A model generated the notes under the pieces. It had not been told where the DNA came from and made no database searches. It saw only the letters and a program-made list of their open reading frames with translations. From Cohnella nanjingensis (GTDB lineage Bacteria > Bacillota > Bacilli > Paenibacillales > Paenibacillaceae), in contig NZ_JACJVP010000032.1 in assembly GCF_014212125.1 (NCBI RefSeq), positions 162,712 to 226,711 on the forward strand: a stretch of DNA of 64,000 bases. Reading direction: 5' to 3'. Shown in pieces: positions 8,472 to 16,961 of this stretch (positions are counted from its first letter, which is position 1; each line of letters opens with the position of its first letter). The position numbers and the translations under genes are program-made.

Positions 8472-10109
8472 TCATAGCGCTTCGGCCCGTGCGTCCCATT
8501 CGCCGAAGCGCGCCGCCGCAGGCAGCGTGAAGGCGAACGTCACGCCGTCGCGCTCGTTCGTCGCCTCGCAGCGGCTGCCGTGAAGCTCGAGAATTTGCTT
8601 CACGATGGCGAGCCCGATCCCGGTCCCCCCGCTGGACCGGTTGCGCGCCTTGTCGATCCGGTAGAATTGAACCCAGATCCGCGACAACTCCTCCGCCGGA
8701 ATGGGATCTCCCTCATTATGGACGGACAATCGCCATCCGTCGCCTTCCACCGCGGCCGCGATCGTGACCGTCCCGCCGGCCGGCGCATGCCGGACGGCGT
8801 TCGTCACCAGATTCGTCAACACTTGTCCGATTCGGGACCGATCCGCCATCGCGGGGACGGTCCCGTCTGCCGTCGCGGGCAAATCCAGCGCGACCCGAAT
8901 CTCCCTCCCGGCTCCGAGCGCTTGCGCGCGGCCGGCAGACTCCCGGAGCAGCTCCGCGGCGTCGAACGGCTCCCGATTCAGGCTGTATTGGCCGGCTTCG
9001 AGATGGGACAGATCCAGCATGTCGCCGACGATCGCCGACATGCGGCGGGTCTCGTCGAGGATCACCTCCGCGTACTTCTCCCGCTTGGCCCCCGATCCGA
9101 TGTTGTCCTGCAAGCCTTCCGCATAACCCCCGATCAGGCTGAGCGGCGTCTTGAGCTCGTGCGACACCCCGGTCACGAAGTCGCGGCGCATCCGCTCCAG
9201 CGCTTTTTCCTTCTCGATATCTTCCCGCAGCTTGTCGTTGGCCGTCTGGAGCTTCTCGAGCGCCTGCTGCAGGTTGTCCGCCAGGAAATCGAACGTCTGC
9301 GCCAGCTTGCCGATCTCGTCCTTGCGCCGCCAGCGGATGCGAGCGGAAAAGTCGAGCGACGCGAGCCGGCCGGCGCGCTCGTTCAAGGAGCGAAGCGGCT
9401 TGGTGAGGATGCCGGCATAGAGGAAGGCGAGCAGCGTCACCAGTACGATGGAGATGCCGAACGCGTACCACGAGAAATCGCGGATGACGCTCGCGGCTCC
9501 GATGACCGGCTGCAGCGAAGAGGTGGCGAACAGCACGGTTCCGTTGCCCTTGCCGTCTGCATGGATCGGCGCAACCGCGATCAGCTGATCGCCCCCGAAC
9601 TTCTCCGGTCCGACGCCCTTCGTCCGGTACACCAGCGTCTTGCCCTGCGTCAGCACCCGGTCCGTGGCCTGCGGGTCGTTCCGCCATTCTCGCAGCGCCA
9701 GCGTGAACTTCCTCGTTTGCTCGTCGAGTCCCGGGCTGGGCAAATTCAGCAAGGCATCAAGCGGCGAACCGGGCAGCAGGGCGTCGTCGGATGCGCCCGA
9801 CTCCTGCGCCCCCCTTTGAATCATGGTCATGCCCTCGTTAAACGTCACCAGAGAGATGGACGCGTAATAATCGTTCTCGAATCGGGAGAAGTAGGGAGGG
9901 AACCCAGACGGGGGAAACGATGTTACTTCGCTCGCGTACCGGTCTTTGATAAGATTCATCTGCGTCGTAATATCCTTGATCTGCCGGCGTTCGTAGAAGG
10001 AGGAGAAGCTGCCCGCAAGCGCCGATAGCAGTCCGCCTATCAGCAGCATCACGGCGAGAAAGGTAATGGCGAACAGCCGGAAGGCGATCGAGTGTCTCCA
10101 TGCCGTCAT
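8472..10109 (-). CDS. Membrane sensor histidine kinase, HisKA class (OmpR-type partner)
   Basis: A 545-residue kinase if started at the ATG overlapping the regulator stop (ATGA at 10109-10106); an earlier in-frame ATG lies inside the regulator gene and is less likely. Membrane helices lie at about 8-32 and 211-233 with an extracytoplasmic domain between. Then come a HAMP region, a HisKA helix with His about 315 in GVSHELKTPLS, an N-box (LVTNAVRHAP) and G-box GGTGIGLAIVKQ. It is a different class from the YesM kinases in this window. It likely responds to an envelope or extracellular cue and phosphorylates the OmpR-type regulator upstream. Confidence 0.92.
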   Translation of the reverse strand: MTAWRHSIAFRLFAITFLAVMLLIGGLLSALAGSFSSFYERRQIKDITTQMNLIKDRYASEVTSFPPSGFPPYFSRFENDYYASISLVTFNEGMTMIQRGAQESGASDDALLPGSPLDALLNLPSPGLDEQTRKFTLALREWRNDPQATDRVLTQGKTLVYRTKGVGPEKFGGDQLIAVAPIHADGKGNGTVLFATSSLQPVIGAASVIRDFSWYAFGISIVLVTLLAFLYAGILTKPLRSLNERAGRLASLDFSARIRWRRKDEIGKLAQTFDFLADNLQQALEKLQTANDKLREDIEKEKALERMRRDFVTGVSHELKTPLSLIGGYAEGLQDNIGSGAKREKYAEVILDETRRMSAIVGDMLDLSHLEAGQYSLNREPFDAAELLRESAGRAQALGAGREIRVALDLPATADGTVPAMADRSRIGQVLTNLVTNAVRHAPAGGTVTIAAAVEGDGWRLSVHNEGDPIPAEELSRIWVQFYRIDKARNRSSGGTGIGLAIVKQILELHGSRCEATNERDGVTFAFTLPAAARFGEWDARAEAL

Positions 10110-10801
10110 GACGCCACCTTCATCCGGTAACCGTTGCCTCGCAGCGTAACGATCCATTCCGCCCGGTCCCCCAGCTTCTGGCGCAGCCGCTTCACATGGG
10201 TATCGACCGTCCGGACGTCCCCCTCGTAGTCATAGCCCCAAACGGCGTCCAGCAGCATCTCGCGGCTCAGCACCCGGTTGCGGTTGCGGACGAAGTAGAG
10301 CAAGAGATCGAACTCCTTGGGCGACAGCGCAATAGGAGCCCCCTCCAGGAACGTTTCCCTCGCCGTGACGTTCAACACGAGGCCTTCGACGGCCACCGCT
10401 TCGGAATCGTCCTCGGCCGCCCCCTCCTTTTTGACGGGTTCCGCCCGTTTCAGCAAAGCTTTGATCTTGGCCGCCAGCACTTTCGGACTGAACGGCTTGG
10501 TCATATAGTCGTCGGCGCCGAGGTCGTAACCGAGCAGCTTGTCGTCCTCTTCCGACTTGGCCGTCAGGAAGACGATCGGCACGTTCGACTCGGCCCGGAT
10601 CGCTTCGCACACATCGTACCCGTCCAGACCGGGCATCAGAATATCGAGCAGGACGAGCTGCGGCCCCTGCAGGCGGAACGTCTCCAGAGCCTTGTCGCCC
10701 CGGTCGCACTCGCACCACGCCAGACCCTCCGCTTCCAGATAGTCGGCGATCAACTCCCGGATGCGCCGTTCATCCTCGACAATCAGCACTTTCGGCTGCA
10801 T
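10106..10801 (-). CDS. OmpR/PhoB-family response regulator
   Basis: A 231-residue protein. The receiver domain has D53 in LLDILMPG and the conserved Lys in YMTKPFSPK. A winged-helix DNA-binding domain follows (ALSPKEFDLLLYFVRNRNRVLSRE, then VDTHVKRLRQKLGD). The start ATG lies 8 bases downstream of AAAGGATG. It is divergent from the ABC/HlyD operon, and the gap between them carries tandem TGTCACAC repeats of the kind such regulators bind. It therefore probably controls both itself and that operon. Confidence 0.93.
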   Translation of the reverse strand: MQPKVLIVEDERRIRELIADYLEAEGLAWCECDRGDKALETFRLQGPQLVLLDILMPGLDGYDVCEAIRAESNVPIVFLTAKSEEDDKLLGYDLGADDYMTKPFSPKVLAAKIKALLKRAEPVKKEGAAEDDSEAVAVEGLVLNVTARETFLEGAPIALSPKEFDLLLYFVRNRNRVLSREMLLDAVWGYDYEGDVRTVDTHVKRLRQKLGDRAEWIVTLRGNGYRMKVAS

Positions 10802-10849
10802 GCTCGCTCATCCTTTCCCGTTTTCCGTTCCCCTGCCCTTGGCCCTCTT

Positions 10850-10879
10850 ATTTTAAGTCAGCCCCGGAGGCTTTGTCAC
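10850..10879 (-). promoter_or_regulatory. Candidate promoter of the OmpR-type regulator gene
   Basis: On the minus strand a -35-like GTGACA (10879-10874) is separated by 18 bases from TAAAAT (10855-10850). The -35 element is itself the complement of a TGTCAC repeat, so the regulator may act on its own promoter. Confidence 0.5.
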
Positions 10880-10921
10880 GCCGCAGGCTGTCACACGGTT
10901 GTCACACAACGCGGCTATGAT
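10874..10921 (+). promoter_or_regulatory. OmpR-type direct repeats and promoter of the ABC/HlyD operon
   Basis: TGTCACAC occurs at 10889-10896 and again at 10900-10907, an 11-base period typical of tandem OmpR/PhoB-family binding. A shorter TGTCAC lies at 10874-10879. The candidate -10 TATGAT (10916-10921) starts nine bases after the second repeat, so the repeats cover the -35 position. That layout suits activation by the divergent regulator rather than a free-standing promoter. Confidence 0.6.
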
Positions 10922-10977
10922 GGGTTCGAATTCAAGAGCGGACGCGCTGCGGCGCATCCTCGGAAGGAGGCACCCAT

Positions 10978-11853
10978 CTGAAGCGGCCGAGTCTGCAAAG
11001 CCGGCGGGACGCGCCGTTCGTGCTGCTGTTCCTGGCGCCGAGCCTGGCGGGATTTCTTCTTTTCTTCATCCTCCCGTTCGGCGCCGTCATCTATTACTCG
11101 CTCATCGACAATCCCGTGAGCGGCCATTTTGTCGGTCTCGACAACTACCGGACATTAGAGGCCAGCGGCTCGTTCCGCAAAGCGTTCGTCAATTCCCTGG
11201 CCTTTGCCGGCTTTGGCGTCCCTCTGCTCTACGCGGCATCGCTGGGGCTGGCTCTGCTGCTGAGAGGGAAGCTGCCGCTGCGGCAGTCGTTCAGGACGAT
11301 GTTCCTGATGCCGCTGGTCGTTCCCGTCGCCTCCGTTATCCTAGTCTGGCAGACGCTGTTTCATTGGAAAGGCGCGATCAACGGCTTCTTCCTCCATTGG
11401 GGATTCGATCCCGTCGACTGGATGAACACCCGGTGGGCGCTCGCCGTCATGCTGATCGTATTCGTGTGGAAAAACGTCGGCTACAACCTGATTATTTTCC
11501 TCGCGGGTCTGTCCAACATCCCGGCGGAGCAGTACGAATCGGCGTCCATCGACGGCGCGGGAGCGGTCCGGCGGTTTCTGCACATCACCTGGCCGGGGCT
11601 CGCCCCGACTTCCTTCTTCGTGATCGTCATGAGCATCGTCCAGTCGTTCAAGGTATTCCGCGAGACGTACCTGGTGGCGGGCGCTTACCCGAACGACGCC
11701 ATCTACACGCTCCAGCACTTCATGAACAACATGTTCCAGTCGTTGGACTATCCGAAGCTGACGGCGGCGGCCGTCCTGCTGTCGATCGTGATCGGGGTCA
11801 CGGTGTACGTCCTGTTCCGGTTGGAACGCCGGTCCAGGGAGGCGCTGTCATGA
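10978..11853 (+). CDS. CUT1 sugar ABC transporter permease (MalF-like), apparent CTG start
   Basis: About 291 residues with six membrane segments and the EAA-loop motif in the form EQYESASIDGAGAVRRF, which docks the ATPase. No ATG, GTG or TTG is correctly placed near the ribosome binding site. AAGGAGG at 10964-10970 is seven bases from CTG at 10978, giving MKRPSLQSRRDAPFVLLFL, a normal permease N-terminus. The next possible start, GTG at 11020, has no ribosome binding site and would trim the first helix. It overlaps the second permease by ATGA. It imports an unidentified oligosaccharide or solute with the products of the next gene and the gene ending at 15310. Confidence 0.85.
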   Translation: MKRPSLQSRRDAPFVLLFLAPSLAGFLLFFILPFGAVIYYSLIDNPVSGHFVGLDNYRTLEASGSFRKAFVNSLAFAGFGVPLLYAASLGLALLLRGKLPLRQSFRTMFLMPLVVPVASVILVWQTLFHWKGAINGFFLHWGFDPVDWMNTRWALAVMLIVFVWKNVGYNLIIFLAGLSNIPAEQYESASIDGAGAVRRFLHITWPGLAPTSFFVIVMSIVQSFKVFRETYLVAGAYPNDAIYTLQHFMNNMFQSLDYPKLTAAAVLLSIVIGVTVYVLFRLERRSREALS

Positions 11854-12719
11854 GGGATGCGCTGCGCCGGATGTCGACGCTCCTGAAATGGCTGCTGCTG
11901 GCCGTGTTCGCGCTGATGATCTTATTCCCCGTCGTCCTGACGGTCAGCAATTCGTTCATGGCCGAGCAGGAGATCGGCCGGCATTACGACGCGCTCGGCG
12001 CCGACTCGACCGCCGCCCGGGATCATGCCGCGATTCGGCTCATCCCGGAGCGCGCGACGCTGTCCCAATACAACGAGATCTTGCTTAAGCGGCCGAAATT
12101 TCTGCTGCATTTCTGGAATTCGGCGAAGCTGACGCTCCCCATCATCGTCGGTCAGGCCGTTGTCGGCACCTTAGCCGGATACGCGTTCGCCAAGCTGGTT
12201 TTCCCCGGGAGAGACAAGCTCTTCTTCGTCTACCTGCTCACGATGCTCATGCCCTTTCAGGTGACGCTCGTGCCGAATTATCTCGTGGCGCAGCAGTTGG
12301 GCCTCCTGAAGAGCTACGGAGCGATCGTGCTGCCCGGCATTTTCGCTTCCTTTGGCGTATTCCTGATGCGGCAGTTCATGAGCGGCATCCCGAACGGCTA
12401 TCTGGAAGCGGCCAAGATCGACGGCGCAGGCCACTTGCGGGCATTCCTGCACATCGTCTTGCCGCTCGTCAAGCCAGGCATCGCCGCCCTCGTCCTCCTG
12501 TCGTTCGTGGACAACTGGAATATGGTCGAGCAGCCGCTCCTCTTCCTGACCGAACCGATCCGCCAGCCGTTGTCCGTCTACTTGGCCTTTATCGCCGAAG
12601 GGGCGCGCGGGGTCGCGTTCGCCGCATCCGTGCTGTATATGACGCCGATGGTGCTCATCTTCCTCTATGGCGAAGAGCATCTCGTGGAGGGGATTCAGAT
12701 GTCGGGCATCAAAGGCTAA
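11850..12719 (+). CDS. CUT1 sugar ABC transporter permease (MalG-like)
   Basis: A 289-residue inner-membrane protein with six predicted helices. Its EAA loop reads LEAAKIDGAGHLRAFLHIVLP and the C-terminus has the usual LVEGIQMSGIKG tail. The start ATG overlaps the stop of the first permease gene. A short soluble insertion between helix 1 and the first loop (AEQEIGRHYDALGADSTAA) is longer than in most MalG proteins. It forms the second half of the transport channel. Confidence 0.92.
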   Translation: MRDALRRMSTLLKWLLLAVFALMILFPVVLTVSNSFMAEQEIGRHYDALGADSTAARDHAAIRLIPERATLSQYNEILLKRPKFLLHFWNSAKLTLPIIVGQAVVGTLAGYAFAKLVFPGRDKLFFVYLLTMLMPFQVTLVPNYLVAQQLGLLKSYGAIVLPGIFASFGVFLMRQFMSGIPNGYLEAAKIDGAGHLRAFLHIVLPLVKPGIAALVLLSFVDNWNMVEQPLLFLTEPIRQPLSVYLAFIAEGARGVAFAASVLYMTPMVLIFLYGEEHLVEGIQMSGIKG

Positions 12720-12745
12720 CCGGAAGAAGGAGGTGACATTCGCAC

Positions 12746-13852
12746 ATGCAACGACGCAAAAAAGCGCTGCGCTGGATGATCGGCTTGTTTTTCGCCATCC
12801 TGCTCGTCTTGACGTTTCTGTCCAGTACGATTCAAGGCTTGTCGCTGCCCAAGGTGTCCGTAGACAAGCCCAAGACGGGCGGACTCGAGCTCACCGTATC
12901 GGGCGAAGGGTTCCTCCAGCCGGCCTATACCGCTCAGCTCTACGCGAAGGGGGATTGGACGGTCGTCAAGATCCTCAAAAACAAAAACGACCGTGTGAAG
13001 CGCGGCGATCCGCTCCTCACGTTCGATACGTCTTCGACCCAACGAACGCTGGAGGACGAACAGGCCCGCTACGATCAGCAAGAGCTGCAGTTGGCCAAGC
13101 TGGCGGATCAACTGAAGACGATGCTGTGGAATGACGATACGGCCGGGATCGACAACCAGAAGCGCGATATCGAAGCGAAGCGATTGGATCTGCAGATGCA
13201 GAAGCGCAAGATCGACGATCTGAAGCAGCAGATCGCGGATGGCGGTACGCTGACCTCGCCGGTGGATGGCGTCGTAACGGCGATTAACGCCTCCGAAGGC
13301 GTCGCGGCCGGCCGCGGCCAGCCGGTCGTCGAGATCGCCGCCGACAGCTCCGGCTACCAGTTCTCCGTCGTGGCGGATCGCAACGACGCATCCGCGCTTC
13401 GCATCGGCGACAAGGTCAGCATACAGCTCGAGGAAACGCCGCGAAGGAACATCGAAGGGAAGATCTCCGCGATCGAGGACGCGGCGGCGGACGCCAGGGG
13501 CGCCGGCGCCGAGAGCGGGGCGGAGGAGACCAACAAGAAAATCACGTTCGACGTGAAGGAGGCCAAGCTGCAGCCGGGCCTGAAAGCCTCCGTCAGCATC
13601 ACGAGTACGAGTCATTCCTTCGGCATGCAAATCCCGAAGTCGGCGCTTCATCAGGACAATAGCGGTTATTACGTCTTCACGGTGAAGGAAAAAGACGGAC
13701 CGCTCGGCTCCGCCTACTACGTCAGCAAAACCTATCTCCGGATTCAAGACGAGAACAAAGATACGGTCGTGACGGACGGGATGATGCCCAACGAGCAGTT
13801 CGTCACGGCATCCAGCGAGCCGCTCGGCGACGGAGACCGCGTACGGTATTGA
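12746..13852 (+). CDS. HlyD-family membrane fusion / periplasmic adaptor protein
   Basis: A 368-residue protein started at ATG 12746, eight bases after AAGGAGGTGA. One membrane helix (about 10-31) anchors it with the bulk outside. A lipoyl-like half-motif follows (DWTVVKILKNKNDRVKRGDPLL), then a coiled-coil hairpin (about 95-165), the second lipoyl half (LTSPVDGVVTAINASEGVAAG) and a beta-barrel with a C-terminal extension. Family members link exporters to the outer envelope. No exporter ATPase or RND pump is adjacent; the gene sits between sugar-import permeases and their binding protein. Its role here is unclear: it may act on import, or the permeases may not be simple importers. Confidence 0.85.
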   Translation: MQRRKKALRWMIGLFFAILLVLTFLSSTIQGLSLPKVSVDKPKTGGLELTVSGEGFLQPAYTAQLYAKGDWTVVKILKNKNDRVKRGDPLLTFDTSSTQRTLEDEQARYDQQELQLAKLADQLKTMLWNDDTAGIDNQKRDIEAKRLDLQMQKRKIDDLKQQIADGGTLTSPVDGVVTAINASEGVAAGRGQPVVEIAADSSGYQFSVVADRNDASALRIGDKVSIQLEETPRRNIEGKISAIEDAAADARGAGAESGAEETNKKITFDVKEAKLQPGLKASVSITSTSHSFGMQIPKSALHQDNSGYYVFTVKEKDGPLGSAYYVSKTYLRIQDENKDTVVTDGMMPNEQFVTASSEPLGDGDRVRY

Positions 13853-13885
13853 CTTCATTCATCGAATATAAGGGAGGACGACGAA

Positions 13886-15310
13886 ATGAAAAAGCAAGCG
13901 AACGGATGGAAGACGGGGGCGCTGATCCTGCTGTGCGCAGCCATGACGGCCTGCGCGGGCGGCAAGGACAAGGGCGGAGCTGGCGGGACGCCTGCCGCCG
14001 TAGGCAGCGAGACCGAGAAGTCGAACGGCAAGACGGTCGTGACCATGAGCGTCCTGACCAAGGACCGCTATCTGGCGGAAGCGGAGCAAAAATTCGAAGC
14101 GGCGCATCCCGACATCGACATCGTCTTCGACGAGCTTGTGCCGATGGACACGAGCGAAGTCGGCGGCAAAATGGTCATGCGGCAAGGCGGTGGGGCGGAA
14201 TCGGAAAAGGAGAAGCAAGACGCGGAGAAGTATGCGAATAACGTCAACACGGCCATCATGTCGGGCAACGCGGCGGACATCATCTCCGTCGAAAATCTTC
14301 CTTTCGACAAGTACGCGGAGAAAGGGCTGTTGGCGGATTGGAACGCGCTGGCCGGAAAAGACGGCAGCTTCCGCAAGTCCGATTATTACGAGAATATTTT
14401 CAAAGGGCTGTCGCAAGGGGACCAGTGGTACGGCATTCCGACCTCGTTCACCCTGGACGTCATGCACGGGAACGCCGAGCTGCTGAAGCAGCATCAATTG
14501 GACGATAAGACCTGGACATGGGACCAGTTCGTCGATCTGCTCTCCAAGACGAAAACCGACGGTAAATTTGGCTTGGCCGCCATACCGCCCGAATCGCTGC
14601 TCGGGTACCTCGTCGGATCGGTATACGGACAATTGGTGAAGAACGACGGCAAGTCCTGGACATTCGATGTCGCCGCGTTCGAAGCGTACATGGAGAAAAT
14701 CAAGAAGCTGTACGACACCGGTCTGGCGACGTCGGAGATGATGGGGCCGGACACGGCGAACTTTAATCAAATGAACATGAATTCTCCGATGGATGTCGTG
14801 CTGATGCCGCAGATGGGCGGCAAATCGCAGGCGATGCTTCGCCCGCCGGGGATCGGACAGGACGAGGGCATTCCGTTCAAGTCGGGTCGGGTGCTCAGTC
14901 TGAACGCCAAATCGAAAGTGCAGGACGCGGCCTGGTCTTTCGTTAAATTCCTGCTCTCCGAAGAGATGCAATCCTCGATGTCTCTGATGCAATTCCCCGT
15001 CAACCAGGCTGCGCTCAAAAACAAGCTGGTCGAGACGAAGAACATGCTGGAAGGCAAAGGCGGAGGGGGAAAAAAGGGGGGGATTCAAATCAAAAACAAG
15101 GACGGCACCACGCTCCAGCCGAAGCTGAGCGATGAAGATATTATGCGCGTGGTGAACCTGATGCCGTCCGTAAGCAAATATAGCAATCAGAATCCGAAAG
15201 TGCTGGCCATGATCGCCGAAGAATCCGCCGCTTACTTCTCCGGCAGCAAGTCGGCCGACGCGGTGGCCAAATCGCTCGCGAGCCGGATCGGCACTTATCT
15301 GAACGAATAG
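13886..15310 (+). CDS. Extracellular solute-binding lipoprotein, family 1
   Basis: A 474-residue lipoprotein. The signal peptide ends in the lipobox MTAC with Cys23 as the lipidated residue. The mature part shows family-1 features: MSVLTKDRYLAEAEQKFEAAHPDIDIVFDE, a GDQWYGIPTSFTLDVM segment, WTWDQFVDLL, and a late SVSKYSNQNPK region. A Gly/Lys-rich low-complexity patch (KGGGGKKGG, about residue 390) is unusual and may be a flexible loop. It presumably delivers substrate to the two permeases upstream. No ATPase gene is present, so a shared MsmX-like ATPase is implied. Confidence 0.92.
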   Translation: MKKQANGWKTGALILLCAAMTACAGGKDKGGAGGTPAAVGSETEKSNGKTVVTMSVLTKDRYLAEAEQKFEAAHPDIDIVFDELVPMDTSEVGGKMVMRQGGGAESEKEKQDAEKYANNVNTAIMSGNAADIISVENLPFDKYAEKGLLADWNALAGKDGSFRKSDYYENIFKGLSQGDQWYGIPTSFTLDVMHGNAELLKQHQLDDKTWTWDQFVDLLSKTKTDGKFGLAAIPPESLLGYLVGSVYGQLVKNDGKSWTFDVAAFEAYMEKIKKLYDTGLATSEMMGPDTANFNQMNMNSPMDVVLMPQMGGKSQAMLRPPGIGQDEGIPFKSGRVLSLNAKSKVQDAAWSFVKFLLSEEMQSSMSLMQFPVNQAALKNKLVETKNMLEGKGGGGKKGGIQIKNKDGTTLQPKLSDEDIMRVVNLMPSVSKYSNQNPKVLAMIAEESAAYFSGSKSADAVAKSLASRIGTYLNE

Positions 15311-15348
15311 TTTGCTCGGCGAAGGGGCGACGAGCGCGGGGGCGAGCC

Positions 15349-15364
15349 TTGCGCGATCGCGCAA
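15349..15364. repeat. Perfect 16-bp palindrome after the binding-protein gene
   Basis: TTGCGCGATCGCGCAA reads identically on both strands and lies 39 bases past the binding-protein stop. It can fold as a hairpin with a GATC loop, but no T-run follows on the plus strand. It may be a protein site or a weak transcription barrier. Confidence 0.45.
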
Positions 15365-15476
15365 AAGAAATGCGCGGCCGGTCGCGGAATCCGCGGCCCA
15401 CTACGGATTCGCCGACGCGAGGGGTTTGGTAGGATAGGGTTGCAACTCATTCCTTCCTGCGATAAAGGAGACACCT

Positions 15477-16049
15477 ATGCGCAAGTTTCCCTTTCCCTCC
15501 GGCCGGACGTTCCGCAAGCTGCTCGTCGGCGGGTTGACCGCAGCCTTGCTCCTCCCGACCGCCGCCTCCGCTTCCGAGTACGCGCCGCCGCTGGCCGGGC
15601 CTTCCGATCCGCAGGAGGTCTATCCGTTGGCCGACTTCGTCAAGGACAATATTCCTACGATCATTCGCAAGCCGGGAGCGGCGTACCGGTACGACAATTG
15701 CGCTTACAACCTGCTCGGCTGCGTGGTGCAGAACGTAACAGGACAGCCGTTCGAGAAGGTCGTCCGGGATCGGATCTTCGCGCCGCTCGGCATGAAGAAC
15801 AGCTACTTTGTCCTTACGCCCGACGTGCAGCGGCGGCTGGCCACCCCGTATGACGGCGACGGCCAGCCGCTGGCGCAGTACGCCACCTTCCCGAACGATT
15901 CGTCGGACGGCCTGGCCATGAGCCAGCGTACGGTCGAGTACCATCTGACGTCGATCAACCAGAAGCTGGGGGTCAAGACGTGGATCGGCGCGGTCGCCAG
16001 AGGCTACGAGCTAGGCTTGCTCGGCACCGTGTGCCCGGGGGAAACGTAA
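15477..16049 (+). pseudogene. Chimeric relic: serine hydrolase fragment fused to a LuxR HTH end
   Basis: A 190-codon open frame with a good ribosome binding site (AAAGGAG) but patchwork content. Residues 1-34 are a signal peptide. Then comes GPSDPQEV, the start of a class C beta-lactamase-like serine hydrolase. The part carrying the catalytic SxxK is missing and the text resumes at FVKDNIPTIIRKPG, continuing through YDN (the YxN motif) and PLGMKNSYF to about residue 142. It then changes abruptly into SQRTVEYHLTSINQKLGV, the recognition-helix end of a LuxR HTH. Two in-frame deletions explain it best. An active hydrolase is not possible without SxxK; a DNA-binding role for an exported protein is implausible. 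Confidence 0.75.
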
Positions 16050-16064
16050 GGCCCGAGCCAGGCG

Positions 16065-16760
16065 CTACGACTTCGGTGAGGAGACGACGCTCCTCACGAC
16101 AAAGGCGTCGCCCGCACGGTTGGGGAGCGACGGGATGGCCACGATCTTGCCGTTCCGAAGCATATAGCCTCTATCGGAGAACTTAAGCTTCGGAATTTTG
16201 CCGTTCAACCGGCATTGGGTGATGACGATCGGGCGGAATCGCACTAAGGAGGTCAGCGTGCCGTTCACCAGTGGGGCTTCAACGATCCATTCCGCCGTAG
16301 ATTGCGGTCCGTTATAGGACTGCACGGTCTGGAACGTCCATTTCTGCGTCGCGTTCCGAAGCCGAATGGACCAACGGGTGCCGCTCAGCTTCGCGATGAC
16401 CGCCTGCATGCGGTCGCCTGCGTGCACCGGCAGCGGAATGACGGTCTCCGCCGCCGGGAGGATCTCCCACCAAGCTTCGTAACGGGCTTGGCCGTTCACA
16501 TAGTCATGCGACGTCCCGGTCTGAATCAAGCTGGTGTTGTTGAAGCCGTCGATCCCGATCCAAGCGGAAGAAAAAGCGGATCTGGCCGTAGATTGCACAG
16601 CCGGTACGGTCCAGCTCGCAGAGATGCGCTTCATGGTGCCTTTGCCGCCGGAGATGGCGTATCCCGCCCAGTTGGCGGAGGACCAGCCGAATCCGCTGTG
16701 CAAGGCTGCATTCACCTTGCGGATCATGCGCGAACGTTGACGTCGGACGTGTCGAATCAT
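16065..16760 (-). CDS. Peptidase family G1 (eqolisin)-like protein
   Basis: A 231-residue protein with the hallmarks of glutamic peptidases: SSANWAGYAI near residue 27, SAWIGIDGF, LIQTGT with candidate catalytic Gln80, YEAWWEILP, and AEWIVEAP with Glu157/Glu161, one of which should be the catalytic Glu. Family members are acid-active endopeptidases on a beta-sandwich, first described in fungi. The N-terminus (MIRHVRRQRSRMIRKV) is basic but has no hydrophobic signal stretch, which is odd for an enzyme normally secreted. A start further downstream would not create one. It is a single-gene unit. Confidence 0.8.
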   Translation of the reverse strand: MIRHVRRQRSRMIRKVNAALHSGFGWSSANWAGYAISGGKGTMKRISASWTVPAVQSTARSAFSSAWIGIDGFNNTSLIQTGTSHDYVNGQARYEAWWEILPAAETVIPLPVHAGDRMQAVIAKLSGTRWSIRLRNATQKWTFQTVQSYNGPQSTAEWIVEAPLVNGTLTSLVRFRPIVITQCRLNGKIPKLKFSDRGYMLRNGKIVAIPSLPNRAGDAFVVRSVVSSPKS

Positions 16761-16961
16761 AGGAATCTACCACCGCCTGTCAACTGGGATGCTACTAGTC
16801 CATGCAGTTGGGGCAGGAGAGGCTTGGACGAATGATAGAAGGGAAAGGCCGGATTTTGGAGCGCGCCGCGGATTCAGTCCGCGCTAGCCGAGAGCCCGCG
16901 TATCTTTTGAACGCCTTCATTCGTGTATGAAGAGACGCTTCATGCAGGGTGGGCTAATCGC

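Noticed and set aside
10899..11849. The first part of a 606-codon plus-strand frame running into the second permease
   Set aside because: Up to 11849 it is an out-of-frame shadow of the first permease; only the section from the ATG at 11850 is a real permease.
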